A stretch of 64,000 nucleotides of DNA from Methylopila capsulata (lineage in GTDB: Bacteria > Pseudomonadota > Alphaproteobacteria > Rhizobiales > Methylopilaceae): NCBI RefSeq assembly GCF_016907975.1, contig NZ_JAFBCY010000002.1:620001-684000 (forward strand). Direction: 5' to 3'. Below the pieces are notes generated by a model that made no database searches, had not been told where the DNA came from, and saw only the letters and a list, made by a program, of their open reading frames with translations. Shown piece after piece: positions 28,538-37,349 of the stretch (position 1 is the stretch's first letter; every line of letters starts with the position of its first letter). The translations under genes and the position numbers were made by a program.

Positions 28538-29241
28538 TGCTCGAGATTGAAGACCTCGTCTGCGGCTACGGCCAGATCTCCGCGCTGAAGGGCGTGTCCT
28601 TCACCGTGGGCCAGGGCCAGCTGGTCGCCCTTGTCGGCGCGAACGGCGCCGGCAAGTCCACCACGCTGCGCGCGATCTCCGGGCTCGTCCCGGCGCGCGC
28701 CGGCGCGATCCGCCTCGACGGCGAGGACGTCACCAGGGCCGACCCGCGCGCGATGCTGCGGCTCGGCGTGTCGCACTGCCCGGAGGGGCGGCGGGTGTTC
28801 CCGCACATGACGGTCGCCGACAATCTCGCGATGGGCGCCTACCTCCGCCGCGACGCGGCCAGGGTGCGCGCCGACCTCGACCGCATCTACGGCGACTTTC
28901 CGCGCCTGCACGAGCGTCGCGCGCAGATGGCGGGCACGCTGTCCGGCGGCGAGCAGCAGATGCTCGCCATCGGCCGCGCGCTGATGGCGCGGCCCCGGCT
29001 GGTGCTGTTCGACGAGCCCTCGCTCGGGCTCGCGCCCAACATCGTGGAGCAGATGTTCTCGATCATCGGCGCGGTGCGGAACGCCGGCGTGACGGTGCTG
29101 CTCGTCGAGCAGAACGCCTTCGCGGCGCTGGAGCTCTGCGACCACGCCTACCTGCTGGAGGCCGGCCGCATCGCCATGTCCGGCAAGGGCGCCGACCTCA
29201 TCGCCGACCCGCACGTGCGGGCGGCCTATCTCGGCGGGTGA
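28537..29241 (+). CDS. livF: Liv-type ABC transporter ATPase (LivF family)
   Basis: This 234-residue nucleotide-binding subunit has Walker A GANGAGKST (about residue 35), GRRVFPHMTVADNL, signature LSGGEQQ (about residue 137), Walker B LVLFDEPSLGLAP and LVEQNAF. It completes the five-component importer. It is the last gene of the 17.9-29.2 kb operon; an 80-bp gap with a palindromic repeat separates it from the convergent gtrA gene. Confidence 0.92.
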   Translation: MLEIEDLVCGYGQISALKGVSFTVGQGQLVALVGANGAGKSTTLRAISGLVPARAGAIRLDGEDVTRADPRAMLRLGVSHCPEGRRVFPHMTVADNLAMGAYLRRDAARVRADLDRIYGDFPRLHERRAQMAGTLSGGEQQMLAIGRALMARPRLVLFDEPSLGLAPNIVEQMFSIIGAVRNAGVTVLLVEQNAFAALELCDHAYLLEAGRIAMSGKGADLIADPHVRAAYLGG

Positions 29242-29258
29242 GGTTTTAGAACGCGCGG

Positions 29259-29308
29259 TTCTGAGCCCGGACGACTCTGTCCGCCTCCCCGCAAGGGGGA
29301 GGGGAGAA
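29259..29308. repeat. Palindromic interspersed element between livF and gtrA
   Basis: The stem CTCCCCGCAAGGGGGAG (29285-29301) with the flank TTCTGAGCCC upstream matches the element seen at 5.6 kb and in the mxa operon. Lying between two convergent genes, it could act as a two-way transcription end, but there is no T-run. Confidence 0.7.
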
Positions 29309-29321
29309 GGCCGAGCCGCCC

Positions 29322-29774
29322 TCACCCGATCCCGCGGAAGGTCAGCAGGCGATGGCCGACGTAGCTGGTCGCGGCGCCGATGCCGATGGCGGCGGCGTGG
29401 GCGATGGGCTCGACCCAGAGCGTCCAGCCGACCGCGGGCGCCAGCCAGTGCACGAAGGCGAGAGCCAGCAGCCAGACCTCGACCGCGCCGACGGCGTTGA
29501 CGAGGATGAACTTCCAGAGCTGGGAGCGGGCGTCGCCGCCGTGCGCCTCGAACACGAACAGGCGGTAGAGGAAGAAGCCGACCACCATGCCGACGCCGTA
29601 GGCGACGAGCACGGCGGCTGAGAACGGCATGATCTCGTTGAGCGGGAAGCGCGCGGCCCAGTTCACGAAGGCGGCGAAGCCGCCCGCGAGCAGGAAGCGG
29701 CCGATGCGGCGGAGCTCCGCGGGGCTCATGCGGGCGCGGAGCGCCGGGGGCAGCGCGGCGACGAGGCTGTCCAT
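29322..29774 (-). CDS. GtrA-family membrane protein
   Basis: This 150-residue protein has four hydrophobic segments. The family pattern is visible in RFLLAGGFAAFVNWAARF, YGVGMVVGFFLYRLFVF and TSYVGHRLLTFRGIG. GtrA proteins move or anchor polyprenyl-phosphate sugars for cell-surface polymers. It lies 7 bp downstream of a UbiA-type prenyltransferase on the same strand, so the two probably make and handle a decaprenyl-linked pentose or similar lipid. Confidence 0.85.
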   Translation of the reverse strand: MDSLVAALPPALRARMSPAELRRIGRFLLAGGFAAFVNWAARFPLNEIMPFSAAVLVAYGVGMVVGFFLYRLFVFEAHGGDARSQLWKFILVNAVGAVEVWLLALAFVHWLAPAVGWTLWVEPIAHAAAIGIGAATSYVGHRLLTFRGIG

Positions 29775-29781
29775 GGCGCCC

Positions 29782-31272
29782 TCACCACAGCAAGCCGTGC
29801 GGCGCGACCGCGGCGACGAAGGCGAGCGCCATGACGGCGCCGAGAGCGATGCTCGCCTTGTCGCGCACCGCGAAGGCGACGGGGTCGTCGTGCAGTTCGT
29901 CGCGGCCGGACAGCACCCAGATCCGCCCCAGCCACAGGAACAGCACGCTCGGGAACGCCCAGAGCGCGGCCGGCGTCTTGTACATGCCGGCCGGGAACGC
30001 CTCGTTGAAGATGTAGAGCACCATGACGAGCACCGCGGACATGCCGGTGGCGGTGCCCATGGCGATCAGGAACGGCACGTCGGCGGCGACGTAGCCGCGC
30101 CCGCTCGCCTTGGCCGCCCCGGCCTGCGCCACGCGCGCCATCTCGGTGTGGCGCTTGGCGAAGGACAGCGAGGCGAAGATGAACATCGAGAACACCAGCA
30201 GCCAGGGCGACGGCGGCACCTCGACCAGCGCGACGCCGATGACGAGCCTGAGCGTGAACAGCCCGGCCAGCGTGAACACGTCCACCACCGCGAGCCGCTT
30301 CAGCCGGAACGAGTAGGCGAGCGTCACCACGAGGTAGGCGGCGAGGCTCGCGAACACCTCACCGCTCATCAGCGCGCCGCCGACGAGCGCCGCGACGATC
30401 GCGAGCGGGGCCGCGACGAGCCCCGCCACGATCGGCAGGCGGCCGCTGGCGAAGGCGCGGTTCTTCTTCGACCAGTGCTTGCGGTCGTCCTCGAGGTCCC
30501 AGAGGTCGTTCAGCACATAGGTGCCGGAGGCGAGAACGCCGAGCAGGACGAAACCGATCAGCGCCTCGCTCCAGGCGACCGGATCGAGCGCCTTGCCGCC
30601 GAGCACCAGCGGCACGAACACCAGCGCGTTCTTGGCCCACTGGTGGACCCGGGCGGCCTTGAGCACGGTCCTGGCTCCGAGCTTGGGGCGGGGCAGCACG
30701 GCGAGCGGCGGGCGGATCGCCTCGGCGGCCTTCCGCACGCCGGGCTTCGCCTCGACGATCACGGTTTCGGACGCCGCGCGCCAGACGGGCAGGTCCACGC
30801 GGTGATCGCCGGCGTAGGCGAAGCCGCCGGGGAAGCGGCCGGCGAGCGCGCGCGCCTTGGCCTCGCCCTTGAGGTTGGTGGCGCCGTCGCTCGCGATCAC
30901 GCCGTCGATGAAGCGGAAGCGGCGGGCGAGTTTGCCCGCCACCATGGCGTCGGAGGCGGTGGCGAGATGGATCTGGCGGCCGCGGGCGTGCTCGGTCTCG
31001 ATCAAGGCGAGCAGCTCCTCGTTCAGCGGCAGGCCGTCGACGTCGAGGTCGACGCGTTCGGCGAGCCGGCGCTTGAGGATCGCGCGGCCCTGCACGAGCC
31101 ACATAACGAGAAAGACGATGCGGAGCGGATTGCCGCGCAGGTAGGCGAGCGCCGATTCCGCCAGCAGGTCGCCGCGCACCAGCGTGCCGTCGACGTCCAC
31201 GGCGAGCGGCGGCAGACCCTCGGCCGGGCCCCGTCTTGCGCCATCGGACTGAGGCATGCTGGCGAGCGTCAT
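29782..31272 (-). CDS. HAD-domain / UbiA-family prenyltransferase (decaprenyl-phosphate phosphoribosyltransferase-like)
   Basis: This 496-residue two-domain protein starts at ATG 31272 (GGGGAA ribosome site); the longer frame adds 32 unlikely residues. Residues 1-190 form a HAD phosphatase domain (VDVDGTLVRGD near 26, TASDAMV, AGDHRVDLPVW). Residues 210-496 form a UbiA membrane prenyltransferase with the aspartate motifs NDLWDLEDDRKH and YSFRLKRLAVVDV. HAD-UbiA fusions of this type transfer a phosphoribosyl group to polyprenyl phosphate and then dephosphorylate it. The GtrA neighbour supports a lipid-linked pentose. The oxidase step (DprE1-like) is not in the window. Confidence 0.83.
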   Translation of the reverse strand: MTLASMPQSDGARRGPAEGLPPLAVDVDGTLVRGDLLAESALAYLRGNPLRIVFLVMWLVQGRAILKRRLAERVDLDVDGLPLNEELLALIETEHARGRQIHLATASDAMVAGKLARRFRFIDGVIASDGATNLKGEAKARALAGRFPGGFAYAGDHRVDLPVWRAASETVIVEAKPGVRKAAEAIRPPLAVLPRPKLGARTVLKAARVHQWAKNALVFVPLVLGGKALDPVAWSEALIGFVLLGVLASGTYVLNDLWDLEDDRKHWSKKNRAFASGRLPIVAGLVAAPLAIVAALVGGALMSGEVFASLAAYLVVTLAYSFRLKRLAVVDVFTLAGLFTLRLVIGVALVEVPPSPWLLVFSMFIFASLSFAKRHTEMARVAQAGAAKASGRGYVAADVPFLIAMGTATGMSAVLVMVLYIFNEAFPAGMYKTPAALWAFPSVLFLWLGRIWVLSGRDELHDDPVAFAVRDKASIALGAVMALAFVAAVAPHGLLW

Positions 31273-31418
31273 GCGCGTTCCCCGTTGCGGCTCCGGCGCC
31301 ACGGCGGCCGGAGATTTTGCACCGCTTTCGCCACCCCCCGGCGGCATCCGCAATCTCTCGTATCGCAATCGGGTTAAGAACCGCCCTATGTCCGCCGTGT
31401 TCGAAGGCTTGTCTCCCG

Positions 31419-31434
31419 CGCGTTTCCGAACGCG
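31419..31434. promoter_or_regulatory. Inverted repeat in the prenyltransferase / mprF divergent spacer
   Basis: CGCGTT-TCCG-AACGCG lies about 48 bp before the mprF start in the 209-bp divergent spacer. It could be an operator or a leader hairpin for the mprF-acvB operon, which is acid-inducible in rhizobia. Pattern only. Confidence 0.3.
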
Positions 31435-31481
31435 TCCGACTTGCGTCTCGCGGCGCCTAATGACATCTGCTCACGGCTGAT

Positions 31482-34223
31482 ATGTCCCGACCCAACGAGA
31501 CGGCCCCCGTTCCCGAGACGCCACCGCTCGGCGCCGCGTCCTCCGCCGCGCCGCGGCCGACGGCGCCCGACGCCGCCGACGCCATGCGCGACGACGGCGC
31601 GACGCCGCTCGGCTTCCCCAGGCTCCGCGCCTGGGCGGCCACCGTGCCGTGGCGCACGGTCGGCGCGATCGCCTCGGTCGTGCTGTTCAGCGTCGTGCTC
31701 TACGTGCTCCACGGCCTCGTGGAGGAGGTGAAGCTCGACGACGTGCGCGCGGCGATCGCCGCGAAGCCCTGGAGCACGCTGGGCGTCGCGCTCGCCGCGA
31801 CCGCCGCGAGCTACGTCGCGCTCACCGGCTACGACTGGTTCGGCATCATCCACATCAAGCGGCGCGACGTCGGCTACCCGGTGGCGGCGCTCGCCTCCTT
31901 CACCGGCTACGCCCTGAGCTACACCATCGGCTTCCAGATCGTGGTCGCGGGCGCCGTGCGCTACCGGATCTACGCCGGCGCGGGGCTCGGGGCGGCGGAG
32001 GTCGCGGCGATCACCGCGATCTCGGCGCTGACGCTCTGGCTCGGCATCTTCTTCACGCTCGCGCTCGGCCTCGTCACCGAGGCGCAGGACGTCGCCCGGC
32101 TCGACGGCATGTCGCCGTTCCTCAACATGACGATCGGCGTGGCGATCATCGCCGGCCTCGTCGCCTACCTCATCTGGATCGGCCGCCGCGAGCGGGCCGT
32201 CACCGTCGAGGGCTACCGCCTCGCCCTGCCCGGCGTGAAGTCGACCGCGGCTCAGATCGTGATCGGCCTCGTCGACCTGCTCGGCGCCGCCTTCGCGCTC
32301 TGGGTGCTGCTGCCGGCGGACGCCATCATCGCCTTCCCGACCTTCGCCGCCCTGTTCGTGGTGGCGATGACGCTCGGCATGCTGAGCCACGCGCCCGGCG
32401 GCGCCGGCGTGATCGAGGCGACCGTGCTGCTGGCGCTGCCGAACCTGCCGGCCGACGCGGTGCTCGCGAGCCTGCTGCTCTGGCGCGTCGTCTACTATCT
32501 CATCCCCTTCACCATCGCGCTCTGCCTGCTCGGCGCCTCGGAGCTCGCCCGCCGCAAGGGCCACTTCCAGCGCGCCGGCGCCATGCTCGCCGTAGTCATG
32601 CGGCCGGTCGCGCCGATCGTGCTGGGCGCCGCGGTGTTCCTTGGCGGCATCGTGCTGCTGGTGTCCGGCGCTCTGCCGGCCGAGACCGACCGCCTCCACC
32701 TGATCCGCGGGATCGTGCCCCTGCCCTTCGTCGAAGGCTCGCACCTGCTCGCGAGCGTCGTCGGCGTGGTGCTGCTCGTGGTGGCGCGCGGGCTGCTGCG
32801 ACGGCTCGACAGCGCCTACCGCGTGGCGCAGGTGCTGCTCTCGGCGGGTCTGGTGTTCTCGCTCATGAAGGGCGTGGACGTGGAGGAGGCGCTGGTGCTC
32901 GGCGGCGTGCTGGCGCTGCTCACCGTCAACCGCCGCGCCTTCTACCGCCGCGCCTCGCTCTGGAGCCAGGATCTCGCTCCTGCCTGGCTCGCGGCGGTCG
33001 CGATCGTGCTGGCCGGCTCGATCTGGCTCGGCTTCTTCGCCTACCGCAACGTCGAGTACTCCAACGACCTGTGGTGGGATTTCGCCTACCGCGGCGACGC
33101 CCCGCGCTTCCTCCGGGCCTCGCTCGCCGCCTGCGTGGCGGCGCTCGCGATCGGCCTGCACGCGCTGCTCCACCGCCAGTCGACCCCGAAGGCGGGGGCC
33201 GGCGAACCGGCGGAGCGCCTCGCCGCCATCGTCGCGACGAGCGGCCGCGCCGACGCCAACCTCGCCTTCCTCGGCGACAAGCGGTTCCTGTTCTCCGACA
33301 CCGGCGACGCCTTCATCATGTACCAGGTGCAGGGCCGGAGCTGGGTCGCCATGGGCGATCCCGTCGGCCCGGCGGAGCGGGTCTCGGAGCTGGTCTGGGC
33401 GTTCCGAGAGCTCGCGGACCAGCACAGCGGCTGGCCGGTGTTCTACCAGGCGAGCGTGGCGCGGCTGCCGAGCTACCTCGATCTCGGCCTCTCCCTGCTG
33501 AAGCTCGGCGAGGAGGCGCGGGTCGACCTCGCCGCCTTCACGCTCGAGGGCAAGGCGGGCTACGAATGGCGCTACGTCGACCGCAAGGCCACCAAGGACG
33601 GCATCGACGTCGTGATCGTGCCGCGGGACGAGGCGCGCGCGCTCTATCCCGAGTTCAAGGCGGTGTCGGACGCCTGGATGACGTCGAAGAAGGCCGGCGA
33701 GAAGGGGTTCTCGCTCGGCTTCTGGTCCGAGGACTATCTCAGCCACTTCGACATGGCGGTCGTGCGCCACGAGGGGCGGATCGTGGCCTTCGCCAACATG
33801 TGGTACGGCGCGAACAAGGAGGAGGCGACCGTCGACCTGATGCGCTACGCTCCCGACGCGCCGAAGGGCGTGATGGACGCGCTGTTCGTGCGGCTGATGC
33901 TGCGCGCCAAGGCGGACGGCTACCGCTGGTTCAACCTCGGCATGGCGCCGCTGTCCGGACTGACGGACCACCCGCTCGGCCCCACCTGGAACCGCGTCGG
34001 CGCCTTCCTGTTCCGCTACGGCGACAACTTCTACAATTTCGAGGGGCTGCGGACCTACAAGTCCAAGTTCAACCCGGTGTGGGAGCCGCGCTATCTCGCC
34101 TGCCCCGGCGGCTGGGTGCTGCCCCAGATCCTGATCGACGTCACCGCCCTGATCGGAGGCGCGCCCAAGCGCGCCGCCGCGACGACCGCCCCGCGTCCCG
34201 CAGCCAAGGAGACCGCGGCATGA
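31482..34223 (+). CDS. mprF: Lysyl-phosphatidylglycerol synthase/flippase (MprF, LpiA)
   Basis: This 913-residue membrane protein has about 14 hydrophobic segments (residues 50-560) forming the flippase part. The cytosolic synthase (DUF2156) domain lies at about 580-880 (FLGDKRFLFSDTGDAFIMYQV, GWPVFYQAS, FSLGFWSEDYLSHFD, RWFNLGMAPLSGL). It transfers lysine from Lys-tRNA to phosphatidylglycerol and moves the lipid outward, lowering the negative surface charge. It overlaps the acvB/virJ-like gene by ATGA, the lpiA-acvB/atvA arrangement of Agrobacterium and Rhizobium. Confidence 0.93.
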   Translation: MSRPNETAPVPETPPLGAASSAAPRPTAPDAADAMRDDGATPLGFPRLRAWAATVPWRTVGAIASVVLFSVVLYVLHGLVEEVKLDDVRAAIAAKPWSTLGVALAATAASYVALTGYDWFGIIHIKRRDVGYPVAALASFTGYALSYTIGFQIVVAGAVRYRIYAGAGLGAAEVAAITAISALTLWLGIFFTLALGLVTEAQDVARLDGMSPFLNMTIGVAIIAGLVAYLIWIGRRERAVTVEGYRLALPGVKSTAAQIVIGLVDLLGAAFALWVLLPADAIIAFPTFAALFVVAMTLGMLSHAPGGAGVIEATVLLALPNLPADAVLASLLLWRVVYYLIPFTIALCLLGASELARRKGHFQRAGAMLAVVMRPVAPIVLGAAVFLGGIVLLVSGALPAETDRLHLIRGIVPLPFVEGSHLLASVVGVVLLVVARGLLRRLDSAYRVAQVLLSAGLVFSLMKGVDVEEALVLGGVLALLTVNRRAFYRRASLWSQDLAPAWLAAVAIVLAGSIWLGFFAYRNVEYSNDLWWDFAYRGDAPRFLRASLAACVAALAIGLHALLHRQSTPKAGAGEPAERLAAIVATSGRADANLAFLGDKRFLFSDTGDAFIMYQVQGRSWVAMGDPVGPAERVSELVWAFRELADQHSGWPVFYQASVARLPSYLDLGLSLLKLGEEARVDLAAFTLEGKAGYEWRYVDRKATKDGIDVVIVPRDEARALYPEFKAVSDAWMTSKKAGEKGFSLGFWSEDYLSHFDMAVVRHEGRIVAFANMWYGANKEEATVDLMRYAPDAPKGVMDALFVRLMLRAKADGYRWFNLGMAPLSGLTDHPLGPTWNRVGAFLFRYGDNFYNFEGLRTYKSKFNPVWEPRYLACPGGWVLPQILIDVTALIGGAPKRAAATTAPRPAAKETAA

Positions 34224-35623
34224 CGCGTCTCGCGGCCCTCTTCGCCCTCGCGCTGGCCTGTCTCGCGGTCGTCGGCCCCGCCCGCGCCGACGACCTGCGC
34301 CGCGCGACGGTGAAGAACGAAACGCTCGACGCCATTCCGGTCGTCGGCCCCGCCGACGAGCCCTCGGCGATCGTGGTGATGATCTCCGATCTCGACGGCT
34401 GGACGCCGAAGCTGCAGTCGGACGCCGACGCGCTCGCGACCCAGGGCGCGCTCGTGGTCGGCGTCGACCTCAAGCGCTACCTCGCCGGGCTCGCCAAGGA
34501 GACCGACGACTGCTTCTACATGCCGGGCGACATCGAGGAGTACACCCGCCTCGCCGGCAAGGAGCTCGGCATCAAGACCTACCGCTTCCCGGTCCTGCTG
34601 GGGTCGGGCCGCGGCGCGGACATCGTCTACGCCATGCTGGCGCAGGCGCCGCCCAACATGTTCGCCGGCGGCGTCTCGATCGGGTTCTCCGGCGCCGCGC
34701 CGCTGACCAAGACGCTCTGCGACGGGCCGAAGACCGAGACGCTCGCGAACGGCGAGCTCACGATCGGCGAGCCGGACTCGACGGACGGCCTGCAGGGCGA
34801 GTGGCGGGTGCTGACCGCGGGACCGGCCCCCGAGAAGATCAAGAGCTTCGTCGAGCCGCTGCCGAACGGCGACGTCGTCGAGGTTCCCGCCGGCTCCGAC
34901 CTGACCCAGGCCGCGTTCGACGCCGCGCTCGACATCGGCGGCGGCGACCCCGACGCCGTCAACGCGCTGCCGCTGGTGCTCTACCCGCCGACCCAGCCTG
35001 TGGTGAAGGGCCTCGTGGTGATCTACGCCGGCGACGGCGGCTGGCGCGACCTCGACAAGACCATCGCCGGCTTCTTCCAGAACGAGGGCTACGGCGTCGT
35101 GGGCGTCGACACCCTGCGCTACTTCTGGAACGAGAAGACGCCGCGCGAACTCGGCGACGACCTCGAGGCGATCCTCGGGCGCTACGCCCCGGAGTGGAAG
35201 GCGAAGAACGTCCTGCTCGCGGGCTACTCCTTCGGCGCAGACGTGCTGCCCTTCGCCTGGCAGAGACTGTCCAAGCAGGTCCGCGACAGCGTCCGCCTGA
35301 TCGCGCTGCTCGGCCTCTCCAAGACGGCGGACTTCGAGGTCAGCGTCTCCGGCTGGCTCGGCGTCGGGACCGGCGCCCACGACGTGGTGAAGGCCTCGGC
35401 CGGCCTGCCGATGGACCGCGTGCTCTGCGTCTACGGCAAAGAGGAGCTCGAGGAGGCGGACAACGACGTCGCCTGCGCCACCGACGTGTTCCCGAAGACC
35501 TCGCGCATCGAGGAGCCGGGCGGCCACCACTTCGACGAGAACTACGACGTGCTCGCCAAGCGCCTCGACGCCGAATTCGCCAAGCGCGCCGCCGCCCAGC
35601 CCGCCGCCCTGCCGGGGCGCTAG
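34220..35623 (+). CDS. acvB: AcvB/VirJ-family periplasmic lysyl-phosphatidylglycerol hydrolase
   Basis: This 467-residue exported protein has a signal peptide (cleavage after PARA, about residue 24). It has two VirJ-like alpha/beta-hydrolase halves: LLGSGRGADI in the first and LAGYSFGADVLPF in the second (Ser of G-x-S-x-G near residue 337), with GGHHFDENYD supplying a C-terminal His. In Agrobacterium AcvB removes lysyl-phosphatidylglycerol made by LpiA. The 4-bp overlap with mprF shows the pair is co-translated, so synthesis and turnover are coupled. Confidence 0.88.
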   Translation: MTRLAALFALALACLAVVGPARADDLRRATVKNETLDAIPVVGPADEPSAIVVMISDLDGWTPKLQSDADALATQGALVVGVDLKRYLAGLAKETDDCFYMPGDIEEYTRLAGKELGIKTYRFPVLLGSGRGADIVYAMLAQAPPNMFAGGVSIGFSGAAPLTKTLCDGPKTETLANGELTIGEPDSTDGLQGEWRVLTAGPAPEKIKSFVEPLPNGDVVEVPAGSDLTQAAFDAALDIGGGDPDAVNALPLVLYPPTQPVVKGLVVIYAGDGGWRDLDKTIAGFFQNEGYGVVGVDTLRYFWNEKTPRELGDDLEAILGRYAPEWKAKNVLLAGYSFGADVLPFAWQRLSKQVRDSVRLIALLGLSKTADFEVSVSGWLGVGTGAHDVVKASAGLPMDRVLCVYGKEELEEADNDVACATDVFPKTSRIEEPGGHHFDENYDVLAKRLDAEFAKRAAAQPAALPGR

Positions 35624-35658
35624 ACGGACCGCGCGGTCGCGTCCGCCTGACGAAACAT

Positions 35659-35742
35659 CCACATCGCCCCGCATGCGACATGTGGCGGCTGATCGAACAT
35701 TGATGGTGGCGTCCCCCGTGCGCTCTAATGCACTGTGCATTG
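35659..35742. promoter_or_regulatory. Two palindromes in the gap before the 35.8-kb hydrolase
   Basis: CCACAT (35659-35664) and ATGTGG (35680-35685) enclose an inner CGCATGCG. A second, perfect 15-bp palindrome AATGCACTGTGCATT spans 35727-35741. The first may end the mprF-acvB transcript. The second lies about 22 bp before the next start and may be an operator. Pattern only. Confidence 0.35.
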
Positions 35743-35763
35743 AGGTCGAGAGGCGGCTGGACT

Positions 35764-36939
35764 ATGACGTCATCGACGACGACAAGGGTGCTTTACGAAG
35801 ACGACGACGTCGCCGTGCTTCATGACGTCGGATCCGAGAGCGGAATAGTCGTCGTCTCGTTCACGCCGCTGCTGTCGAAGCCGTTCAAGCGTCTCGAGGG
35901 CTTCGGCCAGAGAGCCATCGCCCGGATGGGGTTCGACGGTCTCTACTTCGTCGCGAAGCGCAATCACTGGTGGCAGGTCGAGGGCATGGCGGCGGCTCTG
36001 AACGCCGCCCGGGCTGCGCGGCGCGGCTATTCCCGCGCGATCACCTACGGCACCAGCATGGGAGCCTACGGCGCCTTGGCGTTCTCCCGCGCCCTCGACG
36101 CGGACGGCGTGTTCGCGATGTCCCCGCAGCTTTCGATCGATGCGGAGGAGGTGCCGTTCGAGAAGCGATGGCGGTCGCACGCCGGCCGGCTGACCTTCGA
36201 GAGGTCCCAGCTCAACGAAGGAGTGATCAAGACCGGCGAGATCGATATCGTCTACGATCCGATGAACGACGACGGGCAGCACGCGGCCCTTGTCCGTGCG
36301 CCGGCGCGGCACATCCGGATTCCGCTGGTCGGCCATGGGACGCCGGACTATCTCAGCCGCATCGGGTTGCTCAAGCCGATGCTCGCCGCGGCGGCACACG
36401 GCCAGCCGCTGCCGACGCCCACTCTCCGGGAACGGCGCGACCAGCATTACTACTGGGCCAATCTCGCGAAGCTCGCCGCGCGACGAGGCCGCCTGCCGCT
36501 GGCGATCACGCTGATGGAGCGGGGGTACCGGCTCTCGGGCGAGGTGCTCGGGTACGCCGTCATCCTGGCCGCGTTCTACCACCGCGCGGGCCGCTTCGAC
36601 GACGAAGCCGAGGTGTGCCGGAACCTGATCGCCCGCGGCGTCGTCAGACCGGCCGTGCTGACACGCTACGCCGCCGCGCTCACCGCGATCGCGAGGGCCC
36701 AGGCGAAGAGCGGGAAGCCGGCGGAGGCCAGCATGACGCTCGCGCCCCTGACGGCGGAGCTCTTTCCCGACGACATTCGGAAAGAAGCCGTCAGGCGCCA
36801 AAAAGCCTTCCAGCGGATTCCGGTCGCGCCGGCCCCGAAACCCGCCGAACTCGCTCCCAACCGCCCTGACCCCGCCTTGATGCCTCGCTACGTCATAAGC
36901 GTTTTGCGCAACTGGTTTCGCGGAGGCTCGAATGCCTGA
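35764..36939 (+). CDS. Alpha/beta-hydrolase-like protein with helical repeat C-terminus, function unknown
   Basis: I do not recognise this 391-residue protein as a named family. The N-terminal half has a nucleophile elbow GTSMGAYGAL (about residue 100) and a late LVGHGTPDYLS that could carry the catalytic His, so a serine-hydrolase fold is likely. The C-terminal third (about residues 230-350) is helical with TPR-like pairs (NLAKLAARRGRLPLAITLMERG, VILAAFYHRAGRFDDEAEVC). I chose the start at ATG 35764; an in-frame ATG at 35728 lies inside a palindrome. A 79-residue ORF overlaps its end by 8 bp. Codon use looks somewhat less GC-biased than its neighbours, hinting at transfer. Confidence 0.6.
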   Translation: MTSSTTTRVLYEDDDVAVLHDVGSESGIVVVSFTPLLSKPFKRLEGFGQRAIARMGFDGLYFVAKRNHWWQVEGMAAALNAARAARRGYSRAITYGTSMGAYGALAFSRALDADGVFAMSPQLSIDAEEVPFEKRWRSHAGRLTFERSQLNEGVIKTGEIDIVYDPMNDDGQHAALVRAPARHIRIPLVGHGTPDYLSRIGLLKPMLAAAAHGQPLPTPTLRERRDQHYYWANLAKLAARRGRLPLAITLMERGYRLSGEVLGYAVILAAFYHRAGRFDDEAEVCRNLIARGVVRPAVLTRYAAALTAIARAQAKSGKPAEASMTLAPLTAELFPDDIRKEAVRRQKAFQRIPVAPAPKPAELAPNRPDPALMPRYVISVLRNWFRGGSNA

Positions 36940-37171
36940 CCATCTGGTGGACCAGACGCTTCGCTTGATCGCCGACGCCGTCCTCCGGGCTCAGATGATC
37001 TGGGAGGTTCCGATCAGCTATGATGCGGGATCCGCGGCGGACGCCGTGCTGGCGGCAGAGGCGGTGCTGCTGGCGCTTGGGCTGACCGTCGACCAGGCCA
37101 AGCGTCTCATGATCCGCGAAGAGCGACGGCGTAAAGCCGCAAGGGTTCGACGAACCCCCGCCTCGGGATAA
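36932..37171 (+). CDS. Small hypothetical protein (79 aa)
   Basis: This is a 79-residue, mostly helical protein with an acidic/hydrophobic N-terminal part (LIADAVLRAQMIWEV, AADAVLAAEAVLLALG) and a very basic tail (KRLMIREERRRKAARVRR). It overlaps the preceding gene by 8 bp, suggesting co-translation. No family was recognised. A 15-bp palindrome GGGTTCGACGAACCC (37143-37157) lies inside its last codons. Confidence 0.5.
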   Translation: MPDHLVDQTLRLIADAVLRAQMIWEVPISYDAGSAADAVLAAEAVLLALGLTVDQAKRLMIREERRRKAARVRRTPASG

Positions 37172-37189
37172 CCGGCGCCGCGCGACCCC

Positions 37190-37225
37190 GGTCTGGAACG
37201 CCGCCTACGACAATCGTTCCGGACC
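37190..37225 (+). terminator. Hairpin after the 36.9-kb small gene
   Basis: GGTCTGGAACG (37190-37200) pairs with CGTTCCGGACC (37215-37225) across a 14-nt loop. The stem is 11 bp with one G-U pair in RNA. There is no T-run, so it is a candidate transcript end or stabiliser only. Confidence 0.4.
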
Positions 37226-37349
37226 GCGCGCTTAATCGTGTCTTTTCATCGAGGGACAAACGCGTAAGCTCCCCCCGCACGACTGCGGCCCTCAAGACGC
37301 GTCGAGAAGGCGTCCGCCGCCGTCGCAAGACATGCGAGGAGAAAACGCC

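Noticed and set aside
29629-31377. 582-codon plus-strand open frame opposite the UbiA-type gene
   Set aside because: The translation is repetitive Arg/Glu/His with no recognisable fold; it is a shadow ORF.
31386-33971. 861-codon minus-strand open frame opposite mprF
   Set aside because: It is an antisense shadow of a GC-rich gene: His/Arg/Glu-rich low-complexity translation, no domains, no ribosome site. The sense frame is a clear MprF.
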